A stretch of 64,000 bases of DNA from an uncultured Dokdonia sp. (GTDB taxonomy: Bacteria > Bacteroidota > Bacteroidia > Flavobacteriales > Flavobacteriaceae): NCBI GenBank assembly GCA_947503305.1, contig CANNDF010000006.1, positions 124,001-188,000 on the forward strand, in the 5' to 3' direction. A model generated the notes under the pieces. It saw only the letters and a list, made by a program, of their open reading frames with translations. It ran no database searches and was not told the DNA's origin. The position numbers and the translations under genes were made by a program. This document shows positions 8,444-15,961 of the stretch, piece by piece (within the stretch, counting starts at the first letter, position 1; every line of letters starts with the position of its first letter).

Positions 8444-9382
8444 ATGAAAGGTCCCTTATTCTATTCTAAAATTCTCCTATTTGGAGAATATGGAATTATT
8501 AAAGATTCAAAAGGACTCTCTATTCCTTATAATTTTTACAATGGAGCACTTAAATGTGATGGGAATACGGACAATGAAGCACTGGATTCCAATAAAAAGT
8601 TAAGAGAGTTTGCAACCTACTTATCTCAATTGACAACCGAACAAAAAGGTCTGGTATCTTTTTATGAAAAAAGACTCATTACAGATCTGGATAAAGGGAT
8701 GTATTTTGACTCTAGTATTCCACAAGGATATGGAGTGGGGAGTAGTGGTGCTTTAGTTGCTGCTATTTATGATAAGTATGCAAAAGATAAAATTACAGTT
8801 CTTGAAAATCTTACTAGAGAAAAGCTTTTAAAACTTAAATCAATTTTTGGTGCCATGGAGTCATTTTTTCATGGTAAATCTTCTGGTTTAGATCCACTTA
8901 ATAGTTACTTAAGTTTACCTATTCTTATTAATAGTAAAGATAACATAGAACCTGCAGGAATTCCTTCTCAGGAACAAGAAGGTAAGGGTGCCGTGTTTTT
9001 GCTAGATAGTGGTATAGTAGGAGAAACAGCGCCTATGGTCAATATCTTTATGGAAAACATGAAACAGGAAGGTTTCCGTAATATGCTTAAAGACCAATTT
9101 GTAAAACATACAGATGCATGTGTAGATGACTTCTTGAAAGGTGATGTAAAATCCCTTTTTGGAAATGTAAAACAACTTTCTAAAGTAGTTTTTAATAATT
9201 TTAAACCTATGATTCCTAAAGCTTTCCATAACTTATGGAAGCAAGGTATAGAAACCAATGAGTATTATCTTAAACTCTGTGGATCTGGTGGTGGAGGCTA
9301 TATTTTAGGTTTTACAAAGGATATAGATAAAGCTCGTAAAGCTCTTAACGGGTACAAGCTTGAAGTTGTATATAATTTCTAA
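8444..9382 (+). CDS. GHMP-family kinase, probable mevalonate kinase
   Basis: This 312-residue GHMP kinase starts with YSKILLFGEYGIIKDSKGL, the N-terminal substrate strand and turn of mevalonate kinases. The ATP-binding loop is PQGYGVGSSGALVAAIYD (about 91-108), and motif 3 is LKLCGSGGGGYILGF near residue 280. FFHGKSSGLDPLNSYLS contains the Ser-Gly-Leu-Asp that supplies the catalytic Asp in mevalonate kinases. Mevalonate to 5-phosphomevalonate is the most likely reaction. Phosphomevalonate kinase is a related alternative, as Bacteroidetes members are diverged and the sequence alone does not settle it. Its place between mvaD and a UbiA prenyltransferase supports the pathway assignment. Confidence 0.85.
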   Translation: MKGPLFYSKILLFGEYGIIKDSKGLSIPYNFYNGALKCDGNTDNEALDSNKKLREFATYLSQLTTEQKGLVSFYEKRLITDLDKGMYFDSSIPQGYGVGSSGALVAAIYDKYAKDKITVLENLTREKLLKLKSIFGAMESFFHGKSSGLDPLNSYLSLPILINSKDNIEPAGIPSQEQEGKGAVFLLDSGIVGETAPMVNIFMENMKQEGFRNMLKDQFVKHTDACVDDFLKGDVKSLFGNVKQLSKVVFNNFKPMIPKAFHNLWKQGIETNEYYLKLCGSGGGGYILGFTKDIDKARKALNGYKLEVVYNF

Positions 9383-9407
9383 ATCAGCCTATTGATAGGG
9401 TAATTTT

Positions 9408-10310
9408 ATGCTTACGCGAAAAAACAAACGACGCTTACTAAAGATGTTCAGTTTGTTTTCTGTAGTACGAGGGTATAATATATTAGTCATCGTACTTGCT
9501 CAATATCTAGCTTCTATTTTTATATTATCATCAGGAAAGACATTAAGTGAGATTCTTTTTGATCTTAATCTATTTATGCTTGTCTTGGCTTCTGCGGCGG
9601 TTATTGCAGCGGGGTATATAATTAATAATTTTTATGATTCTGAAAAGGATTTGATTAATCGCCCTAGAAAAACAATGTTAGACCGATTGGTAAGTCAGAA
9701 TACAAAATTATCATTTTATTTTGTGCTTAATTTTCTTGGGATTATAGCGGCGAGTTATGTTTCCTTCAGAGCAGTTATCTTTTTTTCAATTTACATTTTT
9801 GGAATATGGCTCTATTCACACACCCTTAAAAAACGTACTTTTGTTGGGAATTTTGTTGCTGCTATTCTTGCCATTACACCATTTTTTGCCGTTTTCGTGT
9901 ATCATAAAAACTTTGACACAGTCATTTTTGTACATGCTACATTTTTATTTTTGGTAATTATGATGCGAGAATTGGTCAAAGATTTAGAAAATATAAAAGG
10001 GGATATTGCCCAAAATTATAGAACCATTCCAATAGTCTATGGAACAAAAACATCAAAGTGGTTGTTAACAGCGTTAGCAGGTCTTACAATTATTCCTATT
10101 TATTTTTTGGTAAATCACTTTTCTATCGGGCATATGTATTTTTATTTTTATGCCAGTGTAATTTTATTGATGATTTTTCTACTAGTATTGTGGCGATCAC
10201 AAGCAAAATTACATTACTTATTATTACATAATATTTTAAAATTGGTTATAGTGGCAGGTGTATTTTGTATTTTGCTTTTAGATATACATTTGGTTCTGGA
10301 TCGTATTTAA
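9408..10310 (+). CDS. UbiA-family prenyltransferase (geranylgeranylglycerol-phosphate geranylgeranyltransferase type)
   Basis: This 300-residue integral membrane protein has about eight or nine helices. The first Asp-rich motif is NNFYDSEKDLINRP (about 76-89), and the second is RELVKDLENIKGDIAQNYRTIPI; both bind Mg-diphosphate. The family transfers a prenyl chain from a prenyl diphosphate to an acceptor. In flavobacteria this subgroup is often annotated as geranylgeranylglycerol-phosphate geranylgeranyltransferase, but menaquinone-type or other acceptors cannot be excluded. The gene lies 25 bases after the mevalonate-kinase-like gene, which suggests that it uses isoprenoid made by the same operon. 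Confidence 0.85.
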   Translation: MLTRKNKRRLLKMFSLFSVVRGYNILVIVLAQYLASIFILSSGKTLSEILFDLNLFMLVLASAAVIAAGYIINNFYDSEKDLINRPRKTMLDRLVSQNTKLSFYFVLNFLGIIAASYVSFRAVIFFSIYIFGIWLYSHTLKKRTFVGNFVAAILAITPFFAVFVYHKNFDTVIFVHATFLFLVIMMRELVKDLENIKGDIAQNYRTIPIVYGTKTSKWLLTALAGLTIIPIYFLVNHFSIGHMYFYFYASVILLMIFLLVLWRSQAKLHYLLLHNILKLVIVAGVFCILLLDIHLVLDRI

Positions 10311-10320
10311 TCTTTATTTT

Positions 10321-11280
10321 ATGGCTACGACATCTAACAATCTTCTTAAAGTTGCATTAGCACAAATAGCCCCTGTATGGTTAAATAAGCAAGGCACACT
10401 TGATAAAATTAAAAAGGCTATAGTGACTGCCGCTCAAGAAGGAACTGAGCTTATTGTTTTTGGAGAAGGTCTTTTACCAGGATACCCTTTTTGGTTAGCA
10501 TTGACAGATGGTGCTGCTTGGAATAAAGATATCGTCAAAGAATTACATGCGCACTATGCCCATAATAGTGTAGATATAGATGCAGGAGATTTAAATGAAA
10601 TATGTGCGCTTTCTAAAAAGCATGCTATGGCAATATACTTAGGAATAATTGAGCGTCCTCAAGATAGAGGAGGCCATAGCCTCTATGCTTCTCTTGTATA
10701 TATTAATCAAAATGGAGAAATTCAATCTGTACATCGTAAGTTGCAACCTACCTATGATGAACGTTTGACATGGGCGCCAGGAGATGGCAACGGATTACAA
10801 GTACACCCCTTAAAACAATTTACTGTAGGAGGATTGAATTGTTGGGAAAACTGGATGCCATTACCTCGTGCAGCACTGTATGGTCAAGGAGAAAATTTAC
10901 ATATAGCGGTATGGCCAGGGAGTGATCATAATACAAAAGATATCACACGTTTTATAGCAAGAGAATCACGTTCTTTTGTAATATCAGTTTCTAGTCTTAT
11001 GAAAGTAACAGACTTTCCAAAAGACACCCCTCATTTAGATGCTATTTTAGCAAAAGCTCCAGATGTTCTTGCAAATGGAGGCTCTTGTATTGCGGGGCCA
11101 GATGGTGAGTTTATTATTCATCCTGATATGATAACAGAAGGCAATATCTATCACACTATAGATTTTAATCGTGTGTATGAAGAACGTCAAAATTTTGATC
11201 CAGTAGGACATTATTCTCGACCAGATATAACACAATTAAGTGTAAATAGAGAACGACAGAGTACTATTAAATTATCATAA
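10321..11280 (+). CDS. Nitrilase-superfamily carbon-nitrogen hydrolase
   Basis: This 319-residue cytosolic enzyme shows the Glu-Lys-Cys triad: E49 in VFGEGLLPGYPFW, K140 in HRKLQPTYDERLTW (with the second conserved Glu at 147) and C174 in GGLNCWENWMPLPR. The motif Cys-Trp-Glu-Asn and the preceding LPGYPFW are characteristic of true nitrilases (branch 1), which hydrolyse nitriles to carboxylic acids and ammonia, rather than of amidases. The natural nitrile is unknown. It starts 10 bases after the UbiA gene and may be co-transcribed, although no isoprenoid link is apparent. It ends shortly before a large imperfect hairpin shared with the convergent exbD gene. Confidence 0.9.
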   Translation: MATTSNNLLKVALAQIAPVWLNKQGTLDKIKKAIVTAAQEGTELIVFGEGLLPGYPFWLALTDGAAWNKDIVKELHAHYAHNSVDIDAGDLNEICALSKKHAMAIYLGIIERPQDRGGHSLYASLVYINQNGEIQSVHRKLQPTYDERLTWAPGDGNGLQVHPLKQFTVGGLNCWENWMPLPRAALYGQGENLHIAVWPGSDHNTKDITRFIARESRSFVISVSSLMKVTDFPKDTPHLDAILAKAPDVLANGGSCIAGPDGEFIIHPDMITEGNIYHTIDFNRVYEERQNFDPVGHYSRPDITQLSVNRERQSTIKLS

Positions 11281-11290
11281 CTATAAAAAA

Positions 11291-11353
11291 GCTATACCCA
11301 TTGACCTAGGTGATGGTTAGAAGATAGATCTACCTAGAATCAATAGATATAGC
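11291..11353. terminator. Long imperfect hairpin between convergent nitrilase and exbD genes
   Basis: The arm at 11291-11311 (GCTATA through CCTAGGT) pairs with 11332-11353 over about 21 bases with a few mismatches. A run of six A precedes the left arm, which gives a T-run after the hairpin on the minus strand, so it best suits exbD. There is no T-run on the plus side. Confidence 0.65.
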
Positions 11354-11369
11354 CATAGTAGATACAGAA

Positions 11370-11984
11370 TTATAAAGATCCCCTTTTCTTCATTTCTGCA
11401 TCTATGATTAGTATAGGATATTTGTCTTTTATTACTTTAAGTTCTGCTTTTACTTTTTTGAGATCCCCTTTAAAATGACCTTCTTTTACCTGTTTATTTA
11501 TATCAGTAAAAGCATAGCCGTATTGTTTCTGTGATTCGCGATTTCTCAATATAGTATATGCTTTGGTAAGTTCATTTTGAACAGTAATATAATCTCCATA
11601 AGGAGTAGTTCTTTGCGTAGAAATGGCAATAATTGCCTTTTGAGGAGTATCTGAAGAGTATCTATCACGTTTTCCCTCACAATAAGAACAATAAGTCTCT
11701 TGATCACTTGTAGCTCCCCCATTATCAATAAAGGCAAGTGCGATGTCTGTGATTTCAGATGCTTTTGTTAATTCATAATCTATAAGGATTTCCCCATTTC
11801 CATTGATGAGTATGGGCAGTACATTGCGCTCATGAAAAGGAACTGTATTTTCGTTATTGGGTATTTGTCTTATTAAACCTTTGTCTTTATCTATTGTGGT
11901 GGTAACTAGGAAAAAGATAAGTAGTAAAAATGCAATATCAGCCATAGACCCTGCATGTACCTCGGGTAATGTTCGTTTTGCCAT
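11370..11984 (-). CDS. exbD: ExbD/TolR-family biopolymer transport protein
   Basis: ExbD couples the proton gradient, with ExbB and TonB, to energise outer-membrane receptors. The 204-residue protein has one N-terminal membrane segment, GSMADIAFLLLIFFLVTTT, with the conserved proton-path Asp at residue 16. A periplasmic domain follows, longer than the roughly 140 residues of E. coli ExbD. An inserted region contains two closely spaced Cys (CSYC, about residues 98-101), a feature I recall in other flavobacterial ExbD paralogues. No exbB or tonB gene is adjacent, so it stands apart from its partners. The start is fixed by the conserved MAKRTLPEVHAGSM N-terminus. A perfect 12-bp inverted repeat lies just before the ATG. 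Confidence 0.9.
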   Translation of the reverse strand: MAKRTLPEVHAGSMADIAFLLLIFFLVTTTIDKDKGLIRQIPNNENTVPFHERNVLPILINGNGEILIDYELTKASEITDIALAFIDNGGATSDQETYCSYCEGKRDRYSSDTPQKAIIAISTQRTTPYGDYITVQNELTKAYTILRNRESQKQYGYAFTDINKQVKEGHFKGDLKKVKAELKVIKDKYPILIIDAEMKKRGSL

Positions 11985-11990
11985 GATGAT

Positions 11991-12017
11991 TAATTTACAA
12001 GTTAGACTTGTAAATTA
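11991..12017. promoter_or_regulatory. Perfect 12-bp inverted repeat directly upstream of exbD
   Basis: TAATTTACAAGT is followed by a 3-base spacer (TAG) and its exact complement. It ends six bases before the exbD start codon. It may be an operator or an mRNA hairpin that masks the start. It does not resemble the Fur box expected for iron-controlled exbD. Confidence 0.6.
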
Positions 12018-12069
12018 TCAAGTAGTGTGCCATAGAATGGAGAATTCTAATTTTATACAAAATGAGTTC

Positions 12070-12083
12070 GCTTTCGCGAAAGC
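12070..12083. repeat. GCTTTCGCGAAAGC palindrome, copy 2 (intergenic)
   Basis: Exact copy in the gap between exbD and the RsuA-type gene, about 70 bases upstream of the latter's -7 element. It is not next to a T-run, so it is not an intrinsic terminator. Confidence 0.95.
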
Positions 12084-12151
12084 ATAAAAAGAAACTACAG
12101 TAGTACACTGGTCTTTTAGATAGAGTAGGTACATACTTCAAACTTTAAAAC

Positions 12152-12159
12152 TATCTTTG
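12152..12159 (+). promoter_or_regulatory. -7 promoter element (TATCTTTG) for the RsuA-type gene
   Basis: Exact TAnnTTTG match ending 13 bases before the ATG at 12173, the short spacing typical of flavobacterial leaders. Confidence 0.6.
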
Positions 12160-12172
12160 CACTCAAATAGAA

Positions 12173-12988
12173 ATGAATATGAGCCAGAAAGGCGAGAGAA
12201 AAGGAAAATATAGGCCTAGTAAAAAAGCCGATTTTAAACAAAAGAAAACCCAATCTCAACCATCTCCTAAGAAGAAAGATGATGGTACAATCCGTTTAAA
12301 TAAATATGTTGCCAATGCAGGAATCTGTTCCAGACGAGAAGCAGATATGTATATTTCCATCGGAAATGTAACTGTTAATGGTAAAATAGTAAATGAAATG
12401 GGTTATAAAGTACAACCTGGAGATGACGTACGTTTTGATGGTAGACGTATTAACCCAGAGCCTAAAGCCTATGTATTATTAAATAAACCCAAAGGATTTG
12501 CAACAACCACAAGTAGTGAAAAAGGTAATACTGTAATGGACCTTATTGCAAAATCTACGACTGCACGAATAAAGCCCATAGGTAGACTAGGACGTAATGC
12601 AATGGGATTATTATTATTTACGAATGATGAAGAAGTACACCAACGCTTTACAAATTCTAAAATGGGAGTGGCAAAACTATACCATATAGAACTTTCTAAA
12701 AACCTTAAAGCCGCCGATCTTGACCGTATTAAAGAAGGACTTGTCATAGAAGGTAAAAAAGTATCTATAGAAGAAATAAGCTATGTAGATGGTTCTCCTA
12801 AGAAAGAAGTTGGTCTTAAAATAAAGCATACTGGAAATAGTGTAATACGTACTATTTTTGAACATTTAAATTATGAAGTGGTAAAAATAGATTGTGTAAC
12901 TATCGCAGGATTAACAAAAAAAGACTTACCCAGAGGTAACTGGCGCCACTTAACAAAACAGGAAGTAATTAATCTAAAAATGATTTAA
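12173..12988 (+). CDS. RsuA/RluB-type pseudouridine synthase homologue lacking the catalytic Asp
   Basis: The 271-residue protein has a basic N-terminal tail (1-38), an S4 RNA-binding domain (about 39-90: RLNKYVANAGICSRREAD, VTVNGKIV) and a catalytic-fold domain (about 98-240: YVLLNKPKGFATT, YHIEL, LKIKHTGNSVIRTIFEHL). Active RsuA-family enzymes share GRLDxxTxGLLL, where the Asp attacks uridine. Here the segment reads IGRLGRNAMGLLLFTND: the Asp is Gly140 (codon GGA) and the following Thr-Ser positions are Ala-Met. Catalysis therefore seems lost, while the RNA-binding parts are well kept. It may now be an rRNA- or ribosome-binding factor. An alternative nucleophile cannot be excluded. The start could also be Met3. 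Confidence 0.88.
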   Translation: MNMSQKGERKGKYRPSKKADFKQKKTQSQPSPKKKDDGTIRLNKYVANAGICSRREADMYISIGNVTVNGKIVNEMGYKVQPGDDVRFDGRRINPEPKAYVLLNKPKGFATTTSSEKGNTVMDLIAKSTTARIKPIGRLGRNAMGLLLFTNDEEVHQRFTNSKMGVAKLYHIELSKNLKAADLDRIKEGLVIEGKKVSIEEISYVDGSPKKEVGLKIKHTGNSVIRTIFEHLNYEVVKIDCVTIAGLTKKDLPRGNWRHLTKQEVINLKMI

Positions 12989-13027
12989 TAATATAGTAGT
13001 AACTTGCAGATATTCTAATAACCATAT

Positions 13028-13747
13028 ATGTCGTATCATCTTACCGTCGTGGTGCCTGTATATAATGAAGAAGACAATCTATTACGTGTAGAAGAAGAAT
13101 TCCTATCTTTTTTTAAAATAGCTTCAGCAAAGAGCAAAGTATTATTTGTAAATGACGGTTCTCAAGATAGAAGCCAAGAACTTATAGAAGAAATTTGTAT
13201 AAGAAATACAGATTTTGAATACATTTCTTTTGTTGAAAATTATGGATTAAGCGCTGCTATCAAGGCAGGGTTTGATCATACAGATACTACTCTAGTAGGG
13301 TATATAGATAGTGATTTACAAACATCGCCAGAGGACTTTAATATTCTTCTTGCACATATTGCAGGTTATGATCTTGTGACAGGAGTCCGAGCAGATCGTA
13401 AAGATAGTTTTGTAAAAAATATGTCTTCTAAAATTGCAAATGGTATTAGACGTTCATTTACTCATGATGGTATGGATGATACGGGATGCCCTCTTAAAAT
13501 TATAAAAACAGAATATGCACAACGTATCCCTATGTTTAGAGGGTTACATCGGTTTTTACCTGCAATGATTTTACTTCAAAAAGGAAAAGTACTTCAAGTG
13601 CCCGTACGGCATTTTCCTAGAATCGCTGGACAAGCCAAGTTTGGGTTATGGAATCGCTTGCTAGGACCTCTAATGGACTGTTTTGCATATCTATGGATGA
13701 AAAAAAAATACATCAATTATCGTATAGGAAAATCAAATCGTGGATAA
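13028..13747 (+). CDS. Family 2 glycosyltransferase, polyprenyl-phosphate sugar synthase-like (ArnC/DPM1 type)
   Basis: The 239-residue protein is a GT-A enzyme with VVVPVYNEEDNLLRVEEEF at the N-terminus, VNDGSQDRSQELI for nucleotide binding, the metal-binding DSDLQTSPED and a GMDDTGCPLKI motif. A C-terminal RIAGQAKFGLWNR segment matches enzymes that load sugars onto polyprenyl phosphate, such as ArnC. The lack of C-terminal transmembrane pairs brings it closer to DPM1. The product would be a membrane-carrier-linked sugar used by the membrane GT39 transferase two genes downstream. It overlaps the next gene by 8 bases, so these three genes are one translationally coupled operon. Confidence 0.88.
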   Translation: MSYHLTVVVPVYNEEDNLLRVEEEFLSFFKIASAKSKVLFVNDGSQDRSQELIEEICIRNTDFEYISFVENYGLSAAIKAGFDHTDTTLVGYIDSDLQTSPEDFNILLAHIAGYDLVTGVRADRKDSFVKNMSSKIANGIRRSFTHDGMDDTGCPLKIIKTEYAQRIPMFRGLHRFLPAMILLQKGKVLQVPVRHFPRIAGQAKFGLWNRLLGPLMDCFAYLWMKKKYINYRIGKSNRG

Positions 13748-14354
13748 GTTTTCAATACTTGCTGTGATTGCCCAACTTCTTTTTGGAGGTAGGATGCTTA
13801 CTCAATGGATCCTTTCTGAAAGACAAAAGCAGGTAGTGACACCTCTTACATTTTGGTGGTTAAGTTTATCAGGGTCTTTCTTGTTATTTATATATGGGTA
13901 TTTACGTGTAGATTTTCCATTGATGTTAGGTCAGGTACTTACCTATTTTATATATATACGGAATTTACAATTACAAGACCAATGGCGTATACTTCCCAAA
14001 TGGAGTCAGTTAGCTTTATTTGGAATCCCAATAGCTATAGTTATTTATGGATATAATAATGGAACCTATGATCTAAAAAACCTTTTTAACAACCCAGATA
14101 TTGCACAATGGTTGTTTATATTAGGAGTGGTAGCACAAGTGGTGTTTACACTTCGTTTTGTCTATCAATGGATGTATGCCGAAAAACGTAAAGAAGCAAC
14201 CTTACCTTTAGGCTTTTGGATTCTTAGTCTTATAGGAGGGGTAATGACCCTTACTTATTTTATCTTTAGGATGGATTTTGTTTTAATAGTTTCTAACGTG
14301 ATGGGAGCAATTATTTATAGCCGTAATATTATATTATATCACAGAAAACAATGA
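13740..14354 (+). CDS. Tandem LAB_N-domain membrane protein
   Basis: This 204-residue, helix-rich membrane protein contains two copies of the lipid-A-biosynthesis N-terminal domain (LAB_N, PF07578 as I recall). Copy 1 spans about 5-75 (FGGRMLTQWILSERQK, FWWLSLSG, YIRNLQLQD), and copy 2 about 125-200 (FTLRFVYQWMYAEKRKEA, FWILSLIGG, IYSRNIILYHRK). Elsewhere the domain is fused to LpxB or stands alone near glycosyltransferases. A role as a small membrane partner or flippase for carrier-linked sugars fits the neighbours, but this is inference. It starts with GTG overlapping the upstream stop and ends in a 4-base ATGA overlap with the GT39 gene. Confidence 0.82.
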   Translation: MDKFSILAVIAQLLFGGRMLTQWILSERQKQVVTPLTFWWLSLSGSFLLFIYGYLRVDFPLMLGQVLTYFIYIRNLQLQDQWRILPKWSQLALFGIPIAIVIYGYNNGTYDLKNLFNNPDIAQWLFILGVVAQVVFTLRFVYQWMYAEKRKEATLPLGFWILSLIGGVMTLTYFIFRMDFVLIVSNVMGAIIYSRNIILYHRKQ

Positions 14355-15958
14355 TAGCTCTTCTAGAAAAGCGACCTATTCTTACGATTGTTCTGTTGGT
14401 ATCAATCTTACTTTTACCTCATTTGGAAGTGCCTAAAATTACGATCATGGAATCTCGTAATTTTATTACTGCTCGAGAGATGGTAACCGATGGGAATTGG
14501 TTACTCCCTACAATGAACGGAGAACCTAGGTATCAAAAACCTCCATTACCTACGTGGATTACAGCAATTTTTGCAATGATATTTGGTATGAAATCAATTT
14601 GGGGTTTACGACTACCAAGTGTACTTATGCTTATGTTATTAGGAGTATTAGGGTATATGCTTTCGCGAAAGCTAAAACTCCCCAAAAATCAAAGCTTACA
14701 GAACGGACTTATTACGATTACCTCTCTTTATATTGTTGCAATTATTTTTGAAGCTCCTTGGGATATTTATGCCCATGGATTTATGCTATTAGGTATTTAC
14801 TTATTAGTCCAATTTTTTCAAAGTACAAGGATCAATTGGGGGATCGTTTTTTTTATTGCATTGTGTATGGGATGTTCTATGATGAGTAAAGGCCCCGTGT
14901 CTCTGTATGCACTTTTCTTACCATTTATTATTTCGTATGGGTGTATATTTAAAATTAATGAACTCAAAAAAAAAATAGTCCCATGTATAGTGATTATGAT
15001 TATAGCTTTTGGAATAGGAGTATGGTGGTATGCCTACACACGTTCTGTTGATCCAATCGCTTTTGAAGGAATTACGGTAAGAGAGACTCAAAAGTGGACG
15101 AGTTATAACGTACGTCCATTTTATTATTATTGGAGCTTTTTTATACAAAGTGGGGTATGGACAATTCCTGCGTTTATAGGATTATTATATCCTTATTTAA
15201 AAACTCGTGTTTCAAATTTAAAGGTATATAAGTTTACATTGCTATGGGCACTAGTAGCAGTTATATTGTTATCTATTATCCCAGAAAAGAAATCTCGATA
15301 TCTGATGCCAGTTTTGATCCCTTTGGCTTTAAATACAGGGTTTTATATAGAATATGTCATTAAGAAATTTAAAACCCTAAAAGATGTAAGAGAGACGATA
15401 CCTATATATTTTAATTTTGGGTTAATTGCACTCCTTTTTATTGGATTAGGGATTACACTTCTTTTTATAAATCAGTTTCAAAATAAGTTATTTTGGGTGG
15501 TAACAACACTGGTGTCTATGGTCTTCTCTGGAGTTTTAATGGTATTAAAACTTAGAAAGAAAAATGGGAAGGCGGTATTTTATATTTTGTTTTTAGGTTT
15601 TTGTGTAGGTACTTTGTTTGGCGCTCCACTTAAAAAAAACCTTATTACAGAAAACTATAATACTTTTTCAGAAGAGCACATGTCTTTACCTATCTATTCA
15701 CTAGAAGGTGTTTCTACAGAAGTTATATGGGCATACGGTAAAAAAATCCCTCAATATAAAAAGGAAAACCTTTCAGAAATATCAGAGGTTACATTTTTAT
15801 TATTAGGCCACCATAGTCTCTTACAAGAGATAGAAGAAAAATTCCCTAACTATACAATACTTGAGATGCCCTCTATAGATTTGAATCCAGTAACCCAGGA
15901 AGATGAGTGGTATCGCAAACGTCTCATGTCTACATTATATAAGCTACAAAGGAAATAA
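14351..15958 (+). CDS. GT39/ArnT-like membrane glycosyltransferase
   Basis: The 535-residue protein has about 11 or 12 hydrophobic helices and a soluble C-terminus, as in ArnT and the PMT family, which move a sugar from a polyprenyl phosphate to lipid A or protein on the periplasmic face. The first periplasmic loop shows ESRNFITAREMVTDGNWLLP followed by NGEPRYQKPPLPTW; the usual catalytic Asp-Glu pair of this loop reads Glu-Ser here. A second loop has SKGPVSLYALF, and PEKKSRYLMPVLIPL is the conserved late motif. The ArnC-like gene upstream would supply the donor. A palindrome copy encodes LSRK in a cytoplasmic loop. Confidence 0.88.
   Translation: MIALLEKRPILTIVLLVSILLLPHLEVPKITIMESRNFITAREMVTDGNWLLPTMNGEPRYQKPPLPTWITAIFAMIFGMKSIWGLRLPSVLMLMLLGVLGYMLSRKLKLPKNQSLQNGLITITSLYIVAIIFEAPWDIYAHGFMLLGIYLLVQFFQSTRINWGIVFFIALCMGCSMMSKGPVSLYALFLPFIISYGCIFKINELKKKIVPCIVIMIIAFGIGVWWYAYTRSVDPIAFEGITVRETQKWTSYNVRPFYYYWSFFIQSGVWTIPAFIGLLYPYLKTRVSNLKVYKFTLLWALVAVILLSIIPEKKSRYLMPVLIPLALNTGFYIEYVIKKFKTLKDVRETIPIYFNFGLIALLFIGLGITLLFINQFQNKLFWVVTTLVSMVFSGVLMVLKLRKKNGKAVFYILFLGFCVGTLFGAPLKKNLITENYNTFSEEHMSLPIYSLEGVSTEVIWAYGKKIPQYKKENLSEISEVTFLLLGHHSLLQEIEEKFPNYTILEMPSIDLNPVTQEDEWYRKRLMSTLYKLQRK
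14659..14672. repeat. GCTTTCGCGAAAGC palindrome, copy 3 (intragenic)
   Basis: Exact copy in the GT39-like gene, read in a phase that gives Leu-Ser-Arg-Lys between two membrane helices. Confidence 0.95.
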
Positions 15959-15961
15959 TGT

